Shown here: positions 24,301-37,100 of the stretch, in pieces
Numbering within the stretch: position 1 is the stretch's first letter
Layout of the letters: the number at the start of each line of letters is the position of its first letter
Source: Gossypium raimondii
Taxonomy: Eukaryota > Streptophyta > Magnoliopsida > Malvales > Malvaceae
DNA: 64,000 nucleotides
NCBI RefSeq assembly: GCF_025698545.1
Contig: NC_068571.1
Span: forward strand, 48,641,733-48,705,732
Reading direction: 5' to 3'
Notes under the pieces: model-generated
What the model was told of the DNA's origin: nothing
The model's input: only the letters and a program-made list of their open reading frames with translations
Database searches by the model: none
Made by a program: the position numbers and the translations under genes

Positions 24301-27300
24301 GCTTTTACCCAGGAACTGTACCCTCTTTGTTGGAAGTATTTATAAGCATTAAAATTCAATTGATATAGTACTATCTAAAACCCAAACGATAGGAGCATGG
24401 ATCTAGTCTAAATACTAAAAGTAAAACATACTTTATATTCTTTGTAGAGTTAACAAATTTGGTAGTCATATGACCACCGCAAAATACTACCTAATTTTAC
24501 TCTCTCAAATATTATAATACTGTGGTTGAACTTACTGCAATATCATTATCAATTGTCTTGGGTATGCCAGCAACTGCTACCTTAAGACCACGTTTCTCAA
24601 CTTCCTTGAAGAAAATGTGCCCATAGGAAACAACAGAAAGTAAGAAATAGAAAAAATAAATTCCAAAAAGATCAAGATGGATACACCTAAGTAAAAGGAA
24701 TGATCTTACGTTGGAAGACCTATTACCTCATAAATCCGAGATGCCCCTCGCTGGGTTCCATCTCCTCCAATAATGTAAACCTGAAATCCATAGAGATTTT
24801 GACAAGCTACCTACCAGTGAGGGACCTTTGTTATGGACAAGAAAGCAACTGCTTACCTGATTGATTCCCCTGTCCTGGATGTTATCAACAATCTTTTGAG
24901 TATCATGACCCCCTCGTGAAGTGAGAAGAAAGGTGCCACCACGTTTGTGGATATCATTCACAACTTTGGGTGTTAATATCAAGGTATTTTTAGAGTAAAA
25001 GCCTCTATATCCTCCCTAGAAATTTCAACAGTATAACGATGAAACAATGTTGCAACCAACTAAAATTTAATACAATCAATGTAAAAGAATGTAAATTAAG
25101 TTTTAAGAGAACCGAGAAACATACATAAAGAAGAAAAAAAACAGACGAATGATCGCAAAGTGAACTGCGCAATGTACTGTGGAATCTAGAAAAACTAGAA
25201 GCTCTTTAAACTCTTTTCACAGCAACAGTCCTATTAAACATGTGAACATTTAAAGGAGCCACCATAAAATATTTTTCAAGTGAAATAAAAAAATCATGTG
25301 CTGAAAATAGATGCACTAGTCAATTATTTTTCCAGTTGACATGGAGCCAGTATTTAGGGCCTTGTATTAATTAATAACACAAAACATGCAGCAGTCCTGC
25401 TAGCATGAATAGTTTCTCGTAGCAGTAAACATCAACTGAGAATGATAGTTGCCATGTTGCATATTGCCATACTATACCATGAATTTGTAAAATACCAATT
25501 GAATATGAAATAACTGGGTAAGAACCTAGACAATCTGGAATCAATAGTTAAAATATGAACTTGAAAACTATTAAACTAAGCTCAAATGAAGATACTATAT
25601 CCATAGAAAACCATCTTGTCTTTCTTGCTGAAAGAGAAAAATGGCTAACACAATTTCAGATTTTAAAAACTATGTTCATGCACAAATTTTAAACGAATAT
25701 AAGAAAGATGAACAGTAGATATATTCAATGAATAAGCAAAAACCACACGAGTTCATCAAAAACAATCCACACATGATCAAAGAAAATGTAATATCAAATG
25801 AACTAACCTGAATGCCAAGTATATCATCAACACCATACATATAGTTTAATCCACAGACAATCTCCCGAATGACTGTATTGATCCCTGGGCACAAACCACC
25901 ACAAGTTACTATACAAGCACGCACTTCCTCTGATTTAAAATATACCTGCAATAAAAAATGCATTAAATAGGCTAATGAACCCATGTCAAGAGCATGATGA
26001 CATCTTAAGAAACATACCTTTTCACAGGGCCCTGCACGCCGGAAATGTACTCCTCGGGAGCTATCCTTCTGAACAACAATCTAAACAAGACAAAGGAAAC
26101 AGATAAGACATTGTAGGATCGAATCAAATAGAATAAGTTTATCAGGACAACTTTGGGATGTGTTTTTCTTCATTTTCTTCTTCTTCTATCTTGGTTACCT
26201 ACCTTCTGAGCAACCACATCTTCTGGACGAACAAAAGTTTGCCTGGCAGGACAGAAGATTAAAGTATCATGACCATGAAACTAAAATTGACCACAACTAT
26301 TACGAAAACTATACCAAAAATAAGTGCACTTACTTGACGATAGCATATGCTTGGCTAGTTTGCAAGGGATTTGGATACGACTGAAAGAAAAAGTAAATAG
26401 ATAAAAAAACAACAAAAAGATATGATTTATGCATAAAAGGAATACAAAACCAAGAAGTTAGAAGAACTCGAATGCCGTCAAAACCCTAAAAAACCAGATG
26501 AAGAAATACAGCATGGATATCAACAGATTGGGCAACAGTATAAATTGTAAGTTCATATGGAAGTGAAGAGAAGTGACATTGAGAGATAACTAATTGAATA
26601 AGCGAAGTCAGAAGAATCACAAAGCGAGATTTAAGGTGACAACATCTCTTGCAATGCACTTCTTAAGTCCCTACAAATGTGAGAGATTTTTAGAAATCAA
26701 AGACTCTTCATTTTGATACTTTTCTTATTTAAATACTTTCCAAGTTCGTACATTGATGGTTTCCAAAGCAGCTCAATTATTTTATGACTCTAACATTCAT
26801 CTAATTTTACTCCAAATCACTTAAACTCAAGTACTTCTCAATTCTTTTTTATTTTTTATAAGGAGAGTTCATTTAGACTGTTTTTTTCTTTTCCATATTT
26901 TCTCGTCCAATTTATTATTATCAACACCAAATAACAGAAGCCCAAAATTCCTAATCATTATAAGAATGATTTTCTCTACACTAATCCAACTAAAACAATT
27001 CCAGACTCGGAAAATGAATCAACAACAGTCACGAAAGCAAAAAATAAAATAAAATAAAATATGAAGGCTGAAAAGTGAAGTGAATACCGGCAAATCAGGG
27101 AGGAAATCAGTCAAGTGAGGGACATCGTCAATGACAAACCCATCATCCACCGCCGGATCTGAAACCTGAGCTCTGATCGGTATTTTTTGGCGGGAAAAGA
27201 GCGGATTTTTGCTGTAAGAGTTTCGATGCTTAAAGAAATTCAAGGAATGGGAACATCGAGATTTCGGATTGAGGATGAAGGTTGAAGTTGGTCCAGGAAA

Positions 27301-27366
27301 AGCACCGCGGAATGGACTGGAAATCGATAAATCCATTGGAAAATTTAAAATCCAAAAGCTTGTCAA
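21341..27366 (-). CDS. PFK: ATP-dependent 6-phosphofructokinase, PFK3/6-like, putative plastid form (14 exons)
   Basis: Phosphorylates fructose 6-phosphate to fructose 1,6-bisphosphate, a committed glycolytic step. I traced exons on the minus strand at 27336-27088, 26380-26334, 26242-26203, 26080-26018, 25945-25808, 25015-24857, 24780-24727, 24604-24536, 24014-23885, 23726-23686, 23441-23217, 22600-22552, 21937-21783 and 21508-21341. All junctions are GT-AG and phases are consistent, giving about 528 residues from the ATG at 27,336; another in-frame ATG at 27,366 adds ten. Diagnostic motifs are [26 protein letters not shown] (nucleotide site), [11 protein letters not shown] (catalytic TIDND), [25 protein letters not shown] and [13 protein letters not shown]. 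The first ~70 residues are rich in Ser, Arg and Phe with few acidic residues, suggesting a transit peptide, although the core resembles cytosolic PFK3. One oddity is [11 protein letters not shown] where GGT(I/F)LGTSRGG is usual. The next gene upstream, UTP10, is divergent. Confidence 0.95.
23757..23788. repeat. CA-rich microsatellite in a PFK intron
   Basis: CCACACCACACCACACCACA followed by CACACACACA lies in the intron between exons 9 and 10 of the phosphofructokinase gene. Confidence 0.8.
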
Positions 27367-27639
27367 AGACTAGTGATTTTTGCGGAAATTTCTTTTTTGT
27401 AGTGACAGTAAAAAGTAAGAAATGAAAGTGCCGTGGAGTCGTTAACTTTGACTGTTTGTTTCTGTGATGTAAGAAAGCGGTTAAGTCAAAATAGGCTTAT
27501 GATCATTAGTCAGTTAACAAACATCTGGATTCTTTATATAGAAATTTTTTAACTATTTTAATAATATTTTTTCTTGGTAAACAATTTAGGAAATTCCTCA
27601 ACTGTTAGAACGGATCAACAAGAACCAAGGTGATAACCA

Positions 27640-28545
27640 AGATTATCTTTAATCCATTGCCGATTGCGGCCTCTTATGTCCAAATTAGTGCAACCAAATC
27701 AACCCAGTTTTATAGCTGGCAGGATGTCAATACATGGTTATTAGAATGGATTTCGAAAAAACGTAGGATGGGACTTTCTGGAATACACCTTGGTTGATGT
27801 ATGCTTTTCACTGTCTTTTGGTCGTGTGTTGTATTCTTACAGCATCCTTTCAGGTACTGTACAATGGTGAGACTATGAAATCATTTCGGCCTGTTATGGC
27901 ATTCATTAGGGGAACCCATTACCCCTATGTTATTTGTGCTATGCATGGAGGGACTGGGACACTTAACTGATCAAGAAGTTTGGTCCGAAAATTAGACTCC
28001 AGTGAAGTTAGTTTACATGTGTCTAATGATTTCACATTTTGATTTACAAGACGAACCTAACACAGTTAGTCATGTACTCGATATAAGGTGAATGCCGCAA
28101 GACTCAGGTTTATTTTTCGAAGAGTAGTTAGCTATTGGAATCAGTGATATACTAAGTTTCATGAGAGTGGATGATTTGAGGGTGTAGTTAGGCAGCTATT
28201 TATTCAATGGGCGTGCTACAATAAACACTTTACAGTTCATACTAGAAAAAGTGCGTAGAAAGCTCGATGATTGGGATACTAGGAAACTTTCCTTAGTTGG
28301 GTATGTCACTCTTGCTAAATTAGTTTTACAAGCAATTCCTAATTACTTCATGACTGCAGCTTTCATTCCCATGACAATTTTGCCATTAAATTGAACATCT
28401 AGCGCGTGGTTCTATTTACAAGAAAACTAGCATTAGTCAATCGAGACCATTGTTGCAAGCCAATTCTTCGTGGGGGCTAAGCTTACCAAATTTTCGTGAT
28501 GAAAATAAAGTATTTCTGTTGAGACTTAGGTTTTATATTATCACT
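27640..28545 (+). pseudogene. LINE (L1-like) reverse transcriptase relic
   Basis: Frames of the plus strand together carry the plant LINE reverse transcriptase order. VLYNGETMKSFRP lies at about 27,852. After a frameshift, PMLFVLCMEGLGHLTDQE follows (the 'PLSPYLFVLCxExL' block), then GRATINTLQFILEKVRRKLD and WDTRKLSLVGYVTLAKLVLQ with AIPNYFM (28,205-28,350). LPNFRDENKVFLL lies near 28,480. Several stops and frameshifts break it, and the YADD-type catalytic block is not recognisable (ISHFDLQDE stands in its place). It is inactive and lies 5' of both flanking genes, in the 3.7-kb gap between the divergent PFK and UTP10 genes. Confidence 0.8.
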
Positions 28546-28549
28546 TATA

Positions 28550-29020
28550 CATGAAAGTTTTAGGTTACTTAAAAGGTAAGTACAACGTACAAGTGTCACG
28601 TCTTGCATGTGAGTAACACATCATCAAATCTAGAATTGAATAAACTTGAAAAAACTACTTTAAAAATACGAAGAAAGACCGAATTTGTGTAGAATGTTTC
28701 GGAAGCTCTATAACTCTCCACCCTTGTATAACATTTAATAAGGTTAGGTGAGAAGGTTCTAGAATGTGATATTGACCATCCATTAGGATCAATTGTAATC
28801 ATTGGATCATTTGAGACTTGCCTATATAAGTAGAGACTCCCCTCACTTGTTTGTATGTTCAAGCTAGCTTTGAGTAATATAAATATTTCCACCAGTGTCA
28901 AGGCCTCTCCCAAGTGAAAATCAAATGCTAATTTAGGCTTGTTGACGAAAGAATCGAATCTAAGGTTGAACGGTACTGGAGCTAAAGTCTCGGCACGTGA
29001 CACAATGATTATCTTCTCTT
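28550..29020 (+). repeat. LTR-like fragment with internal TATA box
   Basis: The stretch contains GACTTGCCTATATAAGTAGA (a TATA box with short downstream leader) preceded by AAGCTCTATAACTCTCCACC, the layout of a plant LTR U3/R region. A 135-codon open frame exists on the minus strand (29,003-28,596), but it has no recognisable domain and I consider it non-coding. LTR ends and target duplication were not identified. Confidence 0.35.
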
Positions 29021-30575
29021 TCCTAAATTTAAAGCATTAAACAATAATGTATTCAAAGAGATTCCTCGCATTCACTAACAAAATTATTTAAATAAAAATT
29101 CTTTAGTTTTAGAAATTATGAAGGCATAAGATTTAAAATTTTTTAAAGAGAAAAACTAGAATTAGCGATATAATAAAATTACCTTTTACCATACAATTGC
29201 AATCATCACCAAACCATTAGTCGAGTGATGAAGAGATGCCCAGTTTCTCATTAAGAAAACCGTGAGTAAATTGTTTTGAAACTAGAAAATTCTTACCACT
29301 CCTTTCTACTAAAATATACAATAAATATGGTTAGATTTTTAAACATATACAAAATTTCAGGGAGTTAGCATGTTTGATACACGCATCAGCCCCTTCCATT
29401 ACTTCTGTGCAAGAGTGAAAAAGTTTTTGCATGAAATAATTTCCATCTCTTAACAATTTCCAAATATAGATATATTATTACTTTTATATTTAAATGATCG
29501 AAATAAAATTTTATTAACTATATCATAAACATGTAATATAAAAGAAAAGCATAAGCATTAAAGTTTTTTCCTGCAATTAATTGTTTTATATTAATTATAA
29601 GACACTAAACATTCCAAGGTAGACCATAAAATAATAAATTAATATAAAATTAATAAGAGTAGTAAGGAGGTTTCTTTACAATAAAAAATGTGAATTTGGT
29701 TAAAGTTGGTGCATTTATATAAAAATTAAAACAACAATTTTAATCCTCATATAAAATTGTTAATAATTTTTTATGAGTGACAAGAATATTTTATTGTAGA
29801 CATGAGAGTGTAGATTCGATCCAAACAACCTCATCTCATTCCATTATTAAAAAATAAAAATAAAATTCAAATAAACTTAAACGATAATTTAACATATTAT
29901 TTTGTTTCAGATGTATAAAAATGGTTAATGAAAATTTAACATATTATTAACCCTTCAATTAATGTGTCACCTCACTTTTTCATTAAGGCTGTAACGGTAA
30001 TTAACGGATGAGTGACCAAAACGTAATAAGTTAATAACTTTAGTGACTAAAATATAACTTTTCATAAATTAGTGAAAAAATTCTCCGAAATTTAGTACAT
30101 TTTATAGTTTACCCATTAAATTATTACATTGTGAATTTAATGGTCTGAATTTTATATAGCTTAAAATTCAATTTAAAATGACTGTAATTAATAATTATAA
30201 ATTAAATTATCACATTTTATATTTAGAATTCTATTCAATTTAAAGCTAAATTTTATGTAAACACTTATTAATTTAAAATTATTAAATACTTTATCACATT
30301 ATGTATTGAATGCTTAGAATTGTATTCAAATTAAAATAAGATAAAATTAACTATCTAAATGTGCAATTATGGCAATGTAATATTTTTCGTAAAATATTTT
30401 AACGATTTCTAAATTCGTGTGCTTTTATATATATTATTGATATAAATTTTATAATAGTTTTAAAGGTTTTCTGGGTGGGTTTACGTTTGCCGTCTTTTAT
30501 TTCTATAGTAGGTAGGCCTGAACAGCCTTTCACGTTTAATGGACTTTTCAGTAAATGGCCTTCAAAACTTTCAAA
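29021..30575. other. Intergenic AT-rich DNA upstream of UTP10
   Basis: No gene is supported. The sequence is AT-rich with scattered repeat-like words such as TTAGTCACTAAAATATAAC. The distal promoter of UTP10 probably lies at the right end. Confidence 0.45.
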
Positions 30576-30583
30576 TGGGCCCA
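30576..30583. promoter_or_regulatory. Palindromic site II element (TGGGCCCA)
   Basis: TGGGCCCA contains the TGGGCY site II core in both orientations, a TCP-factor target found in promoters of plant ribosome-biogenesis and growth genes. It lies about 540 bases upstream of the UTP10 ATG and is paired with the telo-box at 30,983. Motif match only. Confidence 0.45.
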
Positions 30584-30789
30584 ATTAGTTTCTCAGCCGG
30601 TTAAAAAAAGTGTAGATAGGTCTAATTTCGCTCTCAATCACCCTACTTTTACGAAATCCATTTAAATTGCCATATTTTTATTTTAAGAATAATAAGCAAT
30701 ATGATTTAAAAAAAGTTTACTTATAAGTTTGGTTTCAATATTTTTATTTTAAGAATAATACACAGTCACCATAATTTTAGAAAATATTT

Positions 30790-30865
30790 TTAAATTGCAA
30801 TTTTAAATAGACTAAATATCAAATATGTGAAGAGTATAGGGATATGGACAGAATTAAACCTAAAT
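30790..30865. repeat. Half copy of the 52,154-52,527 foldback family
   Basis: AATATCAAATATGTGAAGAG followed by TATAGGGATATGGACAGAATTAA parallels one terminal arm of the inverted-repeat element at 52,154-52,527. It suggests an old insertion in the UTP10 promoter region. Confidence 0.35.
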
Positions 30866-30982
30866 AGAAAAACTAAATGTATCTCTTCAGCTATAAAATG
30901 ACTAATTTAACCTTCACAAATTTAGAAGAGAATTTCAGGAAGGCGGTTAAACCCCAGAGCATACCTGAAAACGGCGCCGCGC

Positions 30983-30991
30983 TTAGGGTTT
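30983..30991. promoter_or_regulatory. Telo-box (TTAGGGTTT) upstream of UTP10
   Basis: TTAGGGTTT, the reverse of AAACCCTAA, lies about 125-130 bases before the UTP10 ATG at 31,115. Telo-boxes together with site II elements are characteristic of plant genes for ribosomal and ribosome-assembly proteins, which fits the product. Confidence 0.6.
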
Positions 30992-31114
30992 TTGAGTCTA
31001 CTTCTTCTCTTTGGTTTGAAAGTTCATTTTTTTTTCTTTCTTTTTTGATTCTTAAAAATCCCAAATCGTTCTCTCCTTCGTTTCGATTGTTAAAGAAAGG
31101 AAAACAAGAAAGGA

Positions 31115-34100
31115 ATGGCGAGTTCTATAGCTTCTCAGCTACAGGCTATCAAAACGTTTATTCAAGTTGAGAATGAACCTCAAAAGCGTCCTTTAACTCG
31201 CCCTTCCATTTTGTTTAACCCCAAAGAAGCTGCTGATATTGATATTGATACTATTCTGGACATTGCACTGTCAGGTTAGTTCCCGCTTTGTAATTCTTAT
31301 TTCTTTCAACGAAGGTTGTTGATATGATATGTTTTGTTAAAAAATAATTGTTTCATGCTGTGTTTAGGGCTAGAGATTCTAGTAGGCGTGGACGAAAGGT
31401 TTAGAAACTGCAAGAATGATTTGTTCAATCTCAAGAGTAAAGAATTGGATAGAGAATTGATGGGAGTAGATGAAAATAATCAAATTAATGCCTCGATAAG
31501 TTCGTATTTGCGGTTACTATCAGGACATCTTCAACTTCCTGCCTCTCTTAAAACACTTGAGTACTTGATACGTCGATACAAGTAAGTATTAGTTTTCTCC
31601 TTCTGTGATAATGTTTTGTTTTTAGTTTTTCACCTTTTGTGATAATGTTTTGTTTTTTAAATGTTGATTTTTAGTTATTATTGTTATGTTTTTTCTGTTG
31701 TACATAATGTTTAATTGATTGGCGTTGGCATTTACAGGATTCATGTTTACAATGTTGAGGATTTGGTTTTATGTGTGCTTCCATACCATGACACGCATGC
31801 ATTTGTTCGAATAGTTCAGTTAATCAACACAGGGTAAGGAAAATGTGGAGTTTCTCTTTTTATCATCCCTTGGTTATCACGAATAGTTGTTTGTAAATGG
31901 TGGGTTGTTTTTCTTGATTGGTACAGGAATAGTAAATGGAAATTTTTGGATGGTGTTAAAGCCTCTGGTGCACCGCCTCCTAGGTCTGTTATAGTGCAAC
32001 AATGTATTCGAGATATGGGAGTTTTGGAGGCCTTGTGCAACTATGTAAGTTACTGTTTGTATAAAATGGTAAATTGGTTGCTATCGCCTGGTGATTCTCA
32101 TATGAGTTACTATCTGCTGTAGGCATCTCCGACAAAGAAATTTCAGGCATCAAGACCAGTGGTTAGCTTTTGCACTGCAGTTATTGTTGAAGTTTTGGGT
32201 TGTGTTGCAACAATTGACAGTGACATTGTGAAGAGAATCCATCCGTTTGTAGCTTCTGGTCTTCAATTTGGTGTAAAAGGAGGTTCTGATCACAAGGTAT
32301 TTTAAAGGCATAAGTGTGATAATTTGGAAATTGTTTTTACTATTCCTTCTATTTTGTTTTATGGTTTTTGTCCCACGATATTTAGTTTGCTGATTTGAAG
32401 ATGTAGTTAGATTGAATTATATACAATTTTTATGTAGGCCGGTGCTTTGATGATTGTTGGATTACTAGCAAATAAAGTGGCATTGGCTCCTAAACTTGTA
32501 AATAGTTTGATTCGAACAGTTGCTGAGGTTGCTAGGGAAGATGTAAAAGAGTCAACTGATTTGCAATGGTTTCGGTTGGCCCTTATGGCTTTGATAAATC
32601 TTGTTCAGGTAACAGCATCCTGCTCTTGCCAAATATGTAATTTGCAAAAAACAATTTCATCCTGAAATCCTGTTCTTTATGAGTTAATAATTTCAATCAT
32701 TCTCTGTTGGTGTGGTTTTGGCATTTTTCGTTTGAGGTTCACATGCATATCATTTGTGAATTTGATTTCCATATTTTTACTATGTTTACATGTTTGACAA
32801 GGGAGCTTTGTGTCAGTTTCAACCATTTACATGTTTCAAGTTTCAACCATTTACATGTAAAAAATATATTAGCTTGATCTATATTTTCATTCGGTCGGTG
32901 TTTTAGCCATACTATCTCTGTTAAATTACTAACTTGAGATGACGCTTATTACCTACTCTTTTCTTTTAATGGATCCTTTTATATGATTAAAGGGCCGTTT
33001 TGAATAGGTGCTCAATGTGCCTTTCTTACAAAATGATTCTAGTTGGAGTCACTCAAATTGAGAATCTAGTCATCCTGCAATAAATGTTAGGTTCTATTTT
33101 TATCAGTCCAGTTTCAATTTTTCTTAATTTAGTTTGTGTAAATTTTGCAGTCACAGTCTGTTGATGTATTCCCAAAGAAGGCTTTGGAAGCTTTGAGGGA
33201 TATCAAGTAACTCCTTGTTTCTTTGAACATTGTTTAGAAATTTAATGCAGTACTGCAAGTCTTTGTCACCAGGTTCAATTGTAATTTACTAGGTTTTTTG
33301 CATGCTTTGAAAGGGATATTGGTGCTGTTCTTCTGGAACTATCCAAGGAATTTAACATCGATAGATTCCTTGCCATACTGTTGGAAGCTCTGGTTGATCA
33401 AAGGTGTGAAGCTGATTAGTTTTTGCTACTTGTCCTGCTTTTTTGCATACTTGCTGCTTCTAAGCTGTTTTTTGTTTATTGCAGTTCTTCTGATGACTCA
33501 TATCATCTTGCTTTAATATCAGTAATAGATTCAGTTCCTCTGAGGAATTTAGTGGATCCTATTGTCTCGAAGATTCTACTAACCTGCATGAAATTATCTG
33601 AGAGGGATGGCAAATTGGTATCTTCTGAATCAGGTATGTCTTATACTTTATCAACATTTTTCTTTCACTTTAAATTTTGTTTCATAGGTGCTCAGGGTAC
33701 TATTTATTTACTTTGATATCTTTATTTTTATTACTTTTGGTCTTCGTTGGCTAACTGTCTATTGTAGGCATACTTTTTTTTTTCCACTGATGCTAATTAT
33801 GTCCTATTTCTTGATCTTCTGTGAAATATTTTTCAGTAACCTGGGCCAAGAATGTTTTAGCTACTATTAAGAAGAATTATCCATCACAATTTCATGGAGC
33901 TGTTCACAAGTTCCTAGAGGTTAGTTTGACTATGACTCCATATCTTTGCTTGTTTTTATCTTTTTCATGCTTTTGGTCTTATGTTTTTGTTTTGGTCTTT
34001 ACTTATTCTAATAGGATGCCAAAGTACAATCCAAGAAAGAAGACACTGTATGTGAGTTCTTGAGTAAAATATTGGACGGGAATTTAGATTTATCAATAGC

Positions 34101-37100
34101 CTTCTCAGAGTCCAAAATCTGGTTTGCATCACACCATCCTAAGGTATTATTTAGCATCACATTATTAGGACTTTTTGAATATACATTCAAGGCTTCTTAT
34201 GCTGTGGTGCTATGACGTAGCCCGAGGTTCGACGTGCTACATTTTCAGGGCTTAACCGATCTGCTATTGTTAAAATGAAGTCTCTTGATGCACAGGTAAT
34301 TCCTTTGCATTATACATGTAGTTTTGGTTTCTGCATTGTTACTTATTTGCTGCTTCAAGCCTTTAGTTTGATCTGATAATGTTGTCTCTGGTGCTTGAAT
34401 AATTCACTCTTTCTTTTCAGGACGATACTTCTAATGTTTTTAAGTTACTTCGTTGTTGCTTTACTCTCCTGAATTTCTTTGGATATGGTGTTTTTTAATT
34501 CCTTCTTGCAGCAAATGACTTCGATTCTTTGCATTATTTGTGTTTCCTTCTTTCTATTTTCACAGATGACATTTTCTTCTCCTTTTTGTGCTTTTTCTTA
34601 AGTAAATGGTAGTGGCCCACTTTTCTCCCTTGTACCTGTTCTATTCTTTTAGTATGACATTGGTGTAGCAGTCTTATTAAGATCGGTTGGCAAGTAAATT
34701 GGCTCTTTTTGGAAGAAGATATTTTTGTGTGTATGTTTACTATATAAATTAGGTGCATTAGATTATCTCATTTCTCGACTGATGTTTGTCCCATGATTCT
34801 GTTGGCAGAGGCTTGTAGCCGTTAAAGATGCTGTATTGCGCCAGCTTCATGATGATGATTTAACAGTAGTTCAAGCTGCTCTGTCTGTGGATGGATTGAC
34901 TGAAGTAGTTAGTCCTTTGGATCTTCTTGAAGCATTACGTGATGTGCTTAAGAAATGTCTAAGTTTTCTGACATTAGGTCAGTAAGTTGAATTTTGAAAT
35001 CTTAACTGTCTCCGCTACTGCCTCTAAACTTCCTGGAGAAACAGAGGAGTATAGGTTCTTCATTGGTTTTTCTGTATTATTCCTATTTACATCTGTTGCC
35101 AAACAAAAGAGAAAATAAACAAGTTGAGAAAATACTTACTTTCCTTCTGATTCTGCAGTGGGCTTGATTAGCACTGCGTAGTGATTTTTTTTTATTTGAT
35201 TAGAGAGTGAGTTTTTTAACTGATATTGGTATATGGCGGATGCTCTATGGTTGACCTAAGGAGATTATCAGGCATTTAAAAATTGGACACTCTTGTAACA
35301 GAAGTTCTTGAGTGAAGTCCCTCTTAGGTTTATCTTTCTTGCACGTGAATTAAATGAGGTCATGTTAGATAAAAAGCAGTGGTAATAGTTTCTGTCTACT
35401 GCCTAGGATTTGTTCAATTGAATTTATGAGATAGTGAGGGTTCAGCACACCAGAGTTGCAATGGCTTTGTTTTTCATGATTTATGTTCTTCATTTTCAGG
35501 TTCGTCAGTTAACTCTACTTTGTCTTGTGATGTTGCTGTTTCATTCCTAAAGATTGCCATGCTCAGCTTCCATGATCAGATAGATTATTTGAAAGAAGTT
35601 GCTTCCATGATATTCTCACTACTACTAATTTTGCCAGAGGTGCTTTTATTACTTAATTTCTTAAGGTGCCCTATTGGGACCTATTAAGCCATACTTCTGT
35701 TCTTAATTGATATGTAATAAATTTACCTGTGTGCAGACTCATAGGTTGAGCTTGAAGGTTTTGGATTTGGCCAAGACAATAAAATGGCCATTTTTCCAGA
35801 CACTTGCAGCTGCATCTGGGGAGGAAGTGGTGAGTCTTCCCTTTCTTTTCTTCTTCCTTTTATGAAGAAACACGGGCCTTTTGGCTGTAAGAGTGTTATT
35901 GGCTGCCATTTTTGTGTCTGTAACTTTTAATTGTATGTTAAGCATCCATCCTAAAACCTATTGGTGATAAGATCACAAGAATATAATTTGGCTGATGAAT
36001 GGGTATTGAGTTTTGGATTTGTGTTTTATTTGGTCATATCTTGACTTAAGATTGAATTTTGGAACTGGAACAATCTCTCTCTAATGGCCTGTAAAGGCCT
36101 CATTCTATATGAAATTGCCATGTATTTTGGCCTTGGGGGATCAATAGCTGTCAAAATTTTAGAGGTAGCAGTAACATTTGATTTAGGTGAAAGTCTAAGG
36201 TTGTAGTCTACTTGTTTTTCACTTTAAATTTCAGTTACTAATTGTATTTGTTCACCTATTAGGTTCTGTGTGTGCTGAATAACTTTGAAATTGTAAAAGT
36301 TGCAGAAATTACTGTCAGGATCCTCTGTTGATGTGGAGGCTGTTGGCAGATTTGAGAAGAAAATGCAGAAGCGTGGCACTGTATCTACAGTTAATATGGA
36401 AATTGTTAGATTTCTATCGGAAGAGTTCTTGATGCAACCTACTGAGTATATGCCTTGGCTTACCAGAAGTTGCGACAACTTTAAATCATCAAAGACCCTT
36501 CTCTTTTTGGTTCTGATGCAGTCATTTTCTATGTCGATAGACGGTATGTTTCTTTACTGTTTTGGTGGAATGCATGAGTCTTGGGATTTCTGCTTTTATG
36601 CTAACATTTCAGTTTTACTATATTATCGATAACTTAATGTGCAACTTTTTGATACTTCTTTATTCTATTAAATATGTCTGCTTTTGGTGGGTGATTTAAT
36701 GTAAAATTGATTTGTTAGTGAAGAAACTTTGTAATTTTGTTAAACTCTTCGCTTCATATATCTCATGATAATTTACCTGAAGTTTTCTTTTGCCTTGCTG
36801 TTGCTTTTTGCACCTATACTAAGTGTTTGTTCTGTATGTTTTTATCTATTAGATGGAAAATTTTTGGTACTTTTTGATGCTTGCTTTCCGGTTCTGAAGT
36901 CTCAGTGGGAAGCTTTTGGGTCTACACTTGGCAACTCTCTACATGAGGTTGAAGTCAATTTTTCTGTTATTATTTGGTGTTAAATTGCTCTTTACTTTTT
37001 TTGTTCAAATTATTCAATTTTTCTTCTTTTGTTTTGTCAGTTCAATGAAGAGATGCTTGATTGGGATTGCAAAAAGTTTCTAGATCAGCTTTTTGTTGCT

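Noticed and set aside
28596..29003. 135-codon minus-strand open frame
   Set aside because: It has no recognisable domain, and the plus strand of the same stretch has LTR-like structure with a TATATAAG box, so it is more likely a chance frame in a repeat.
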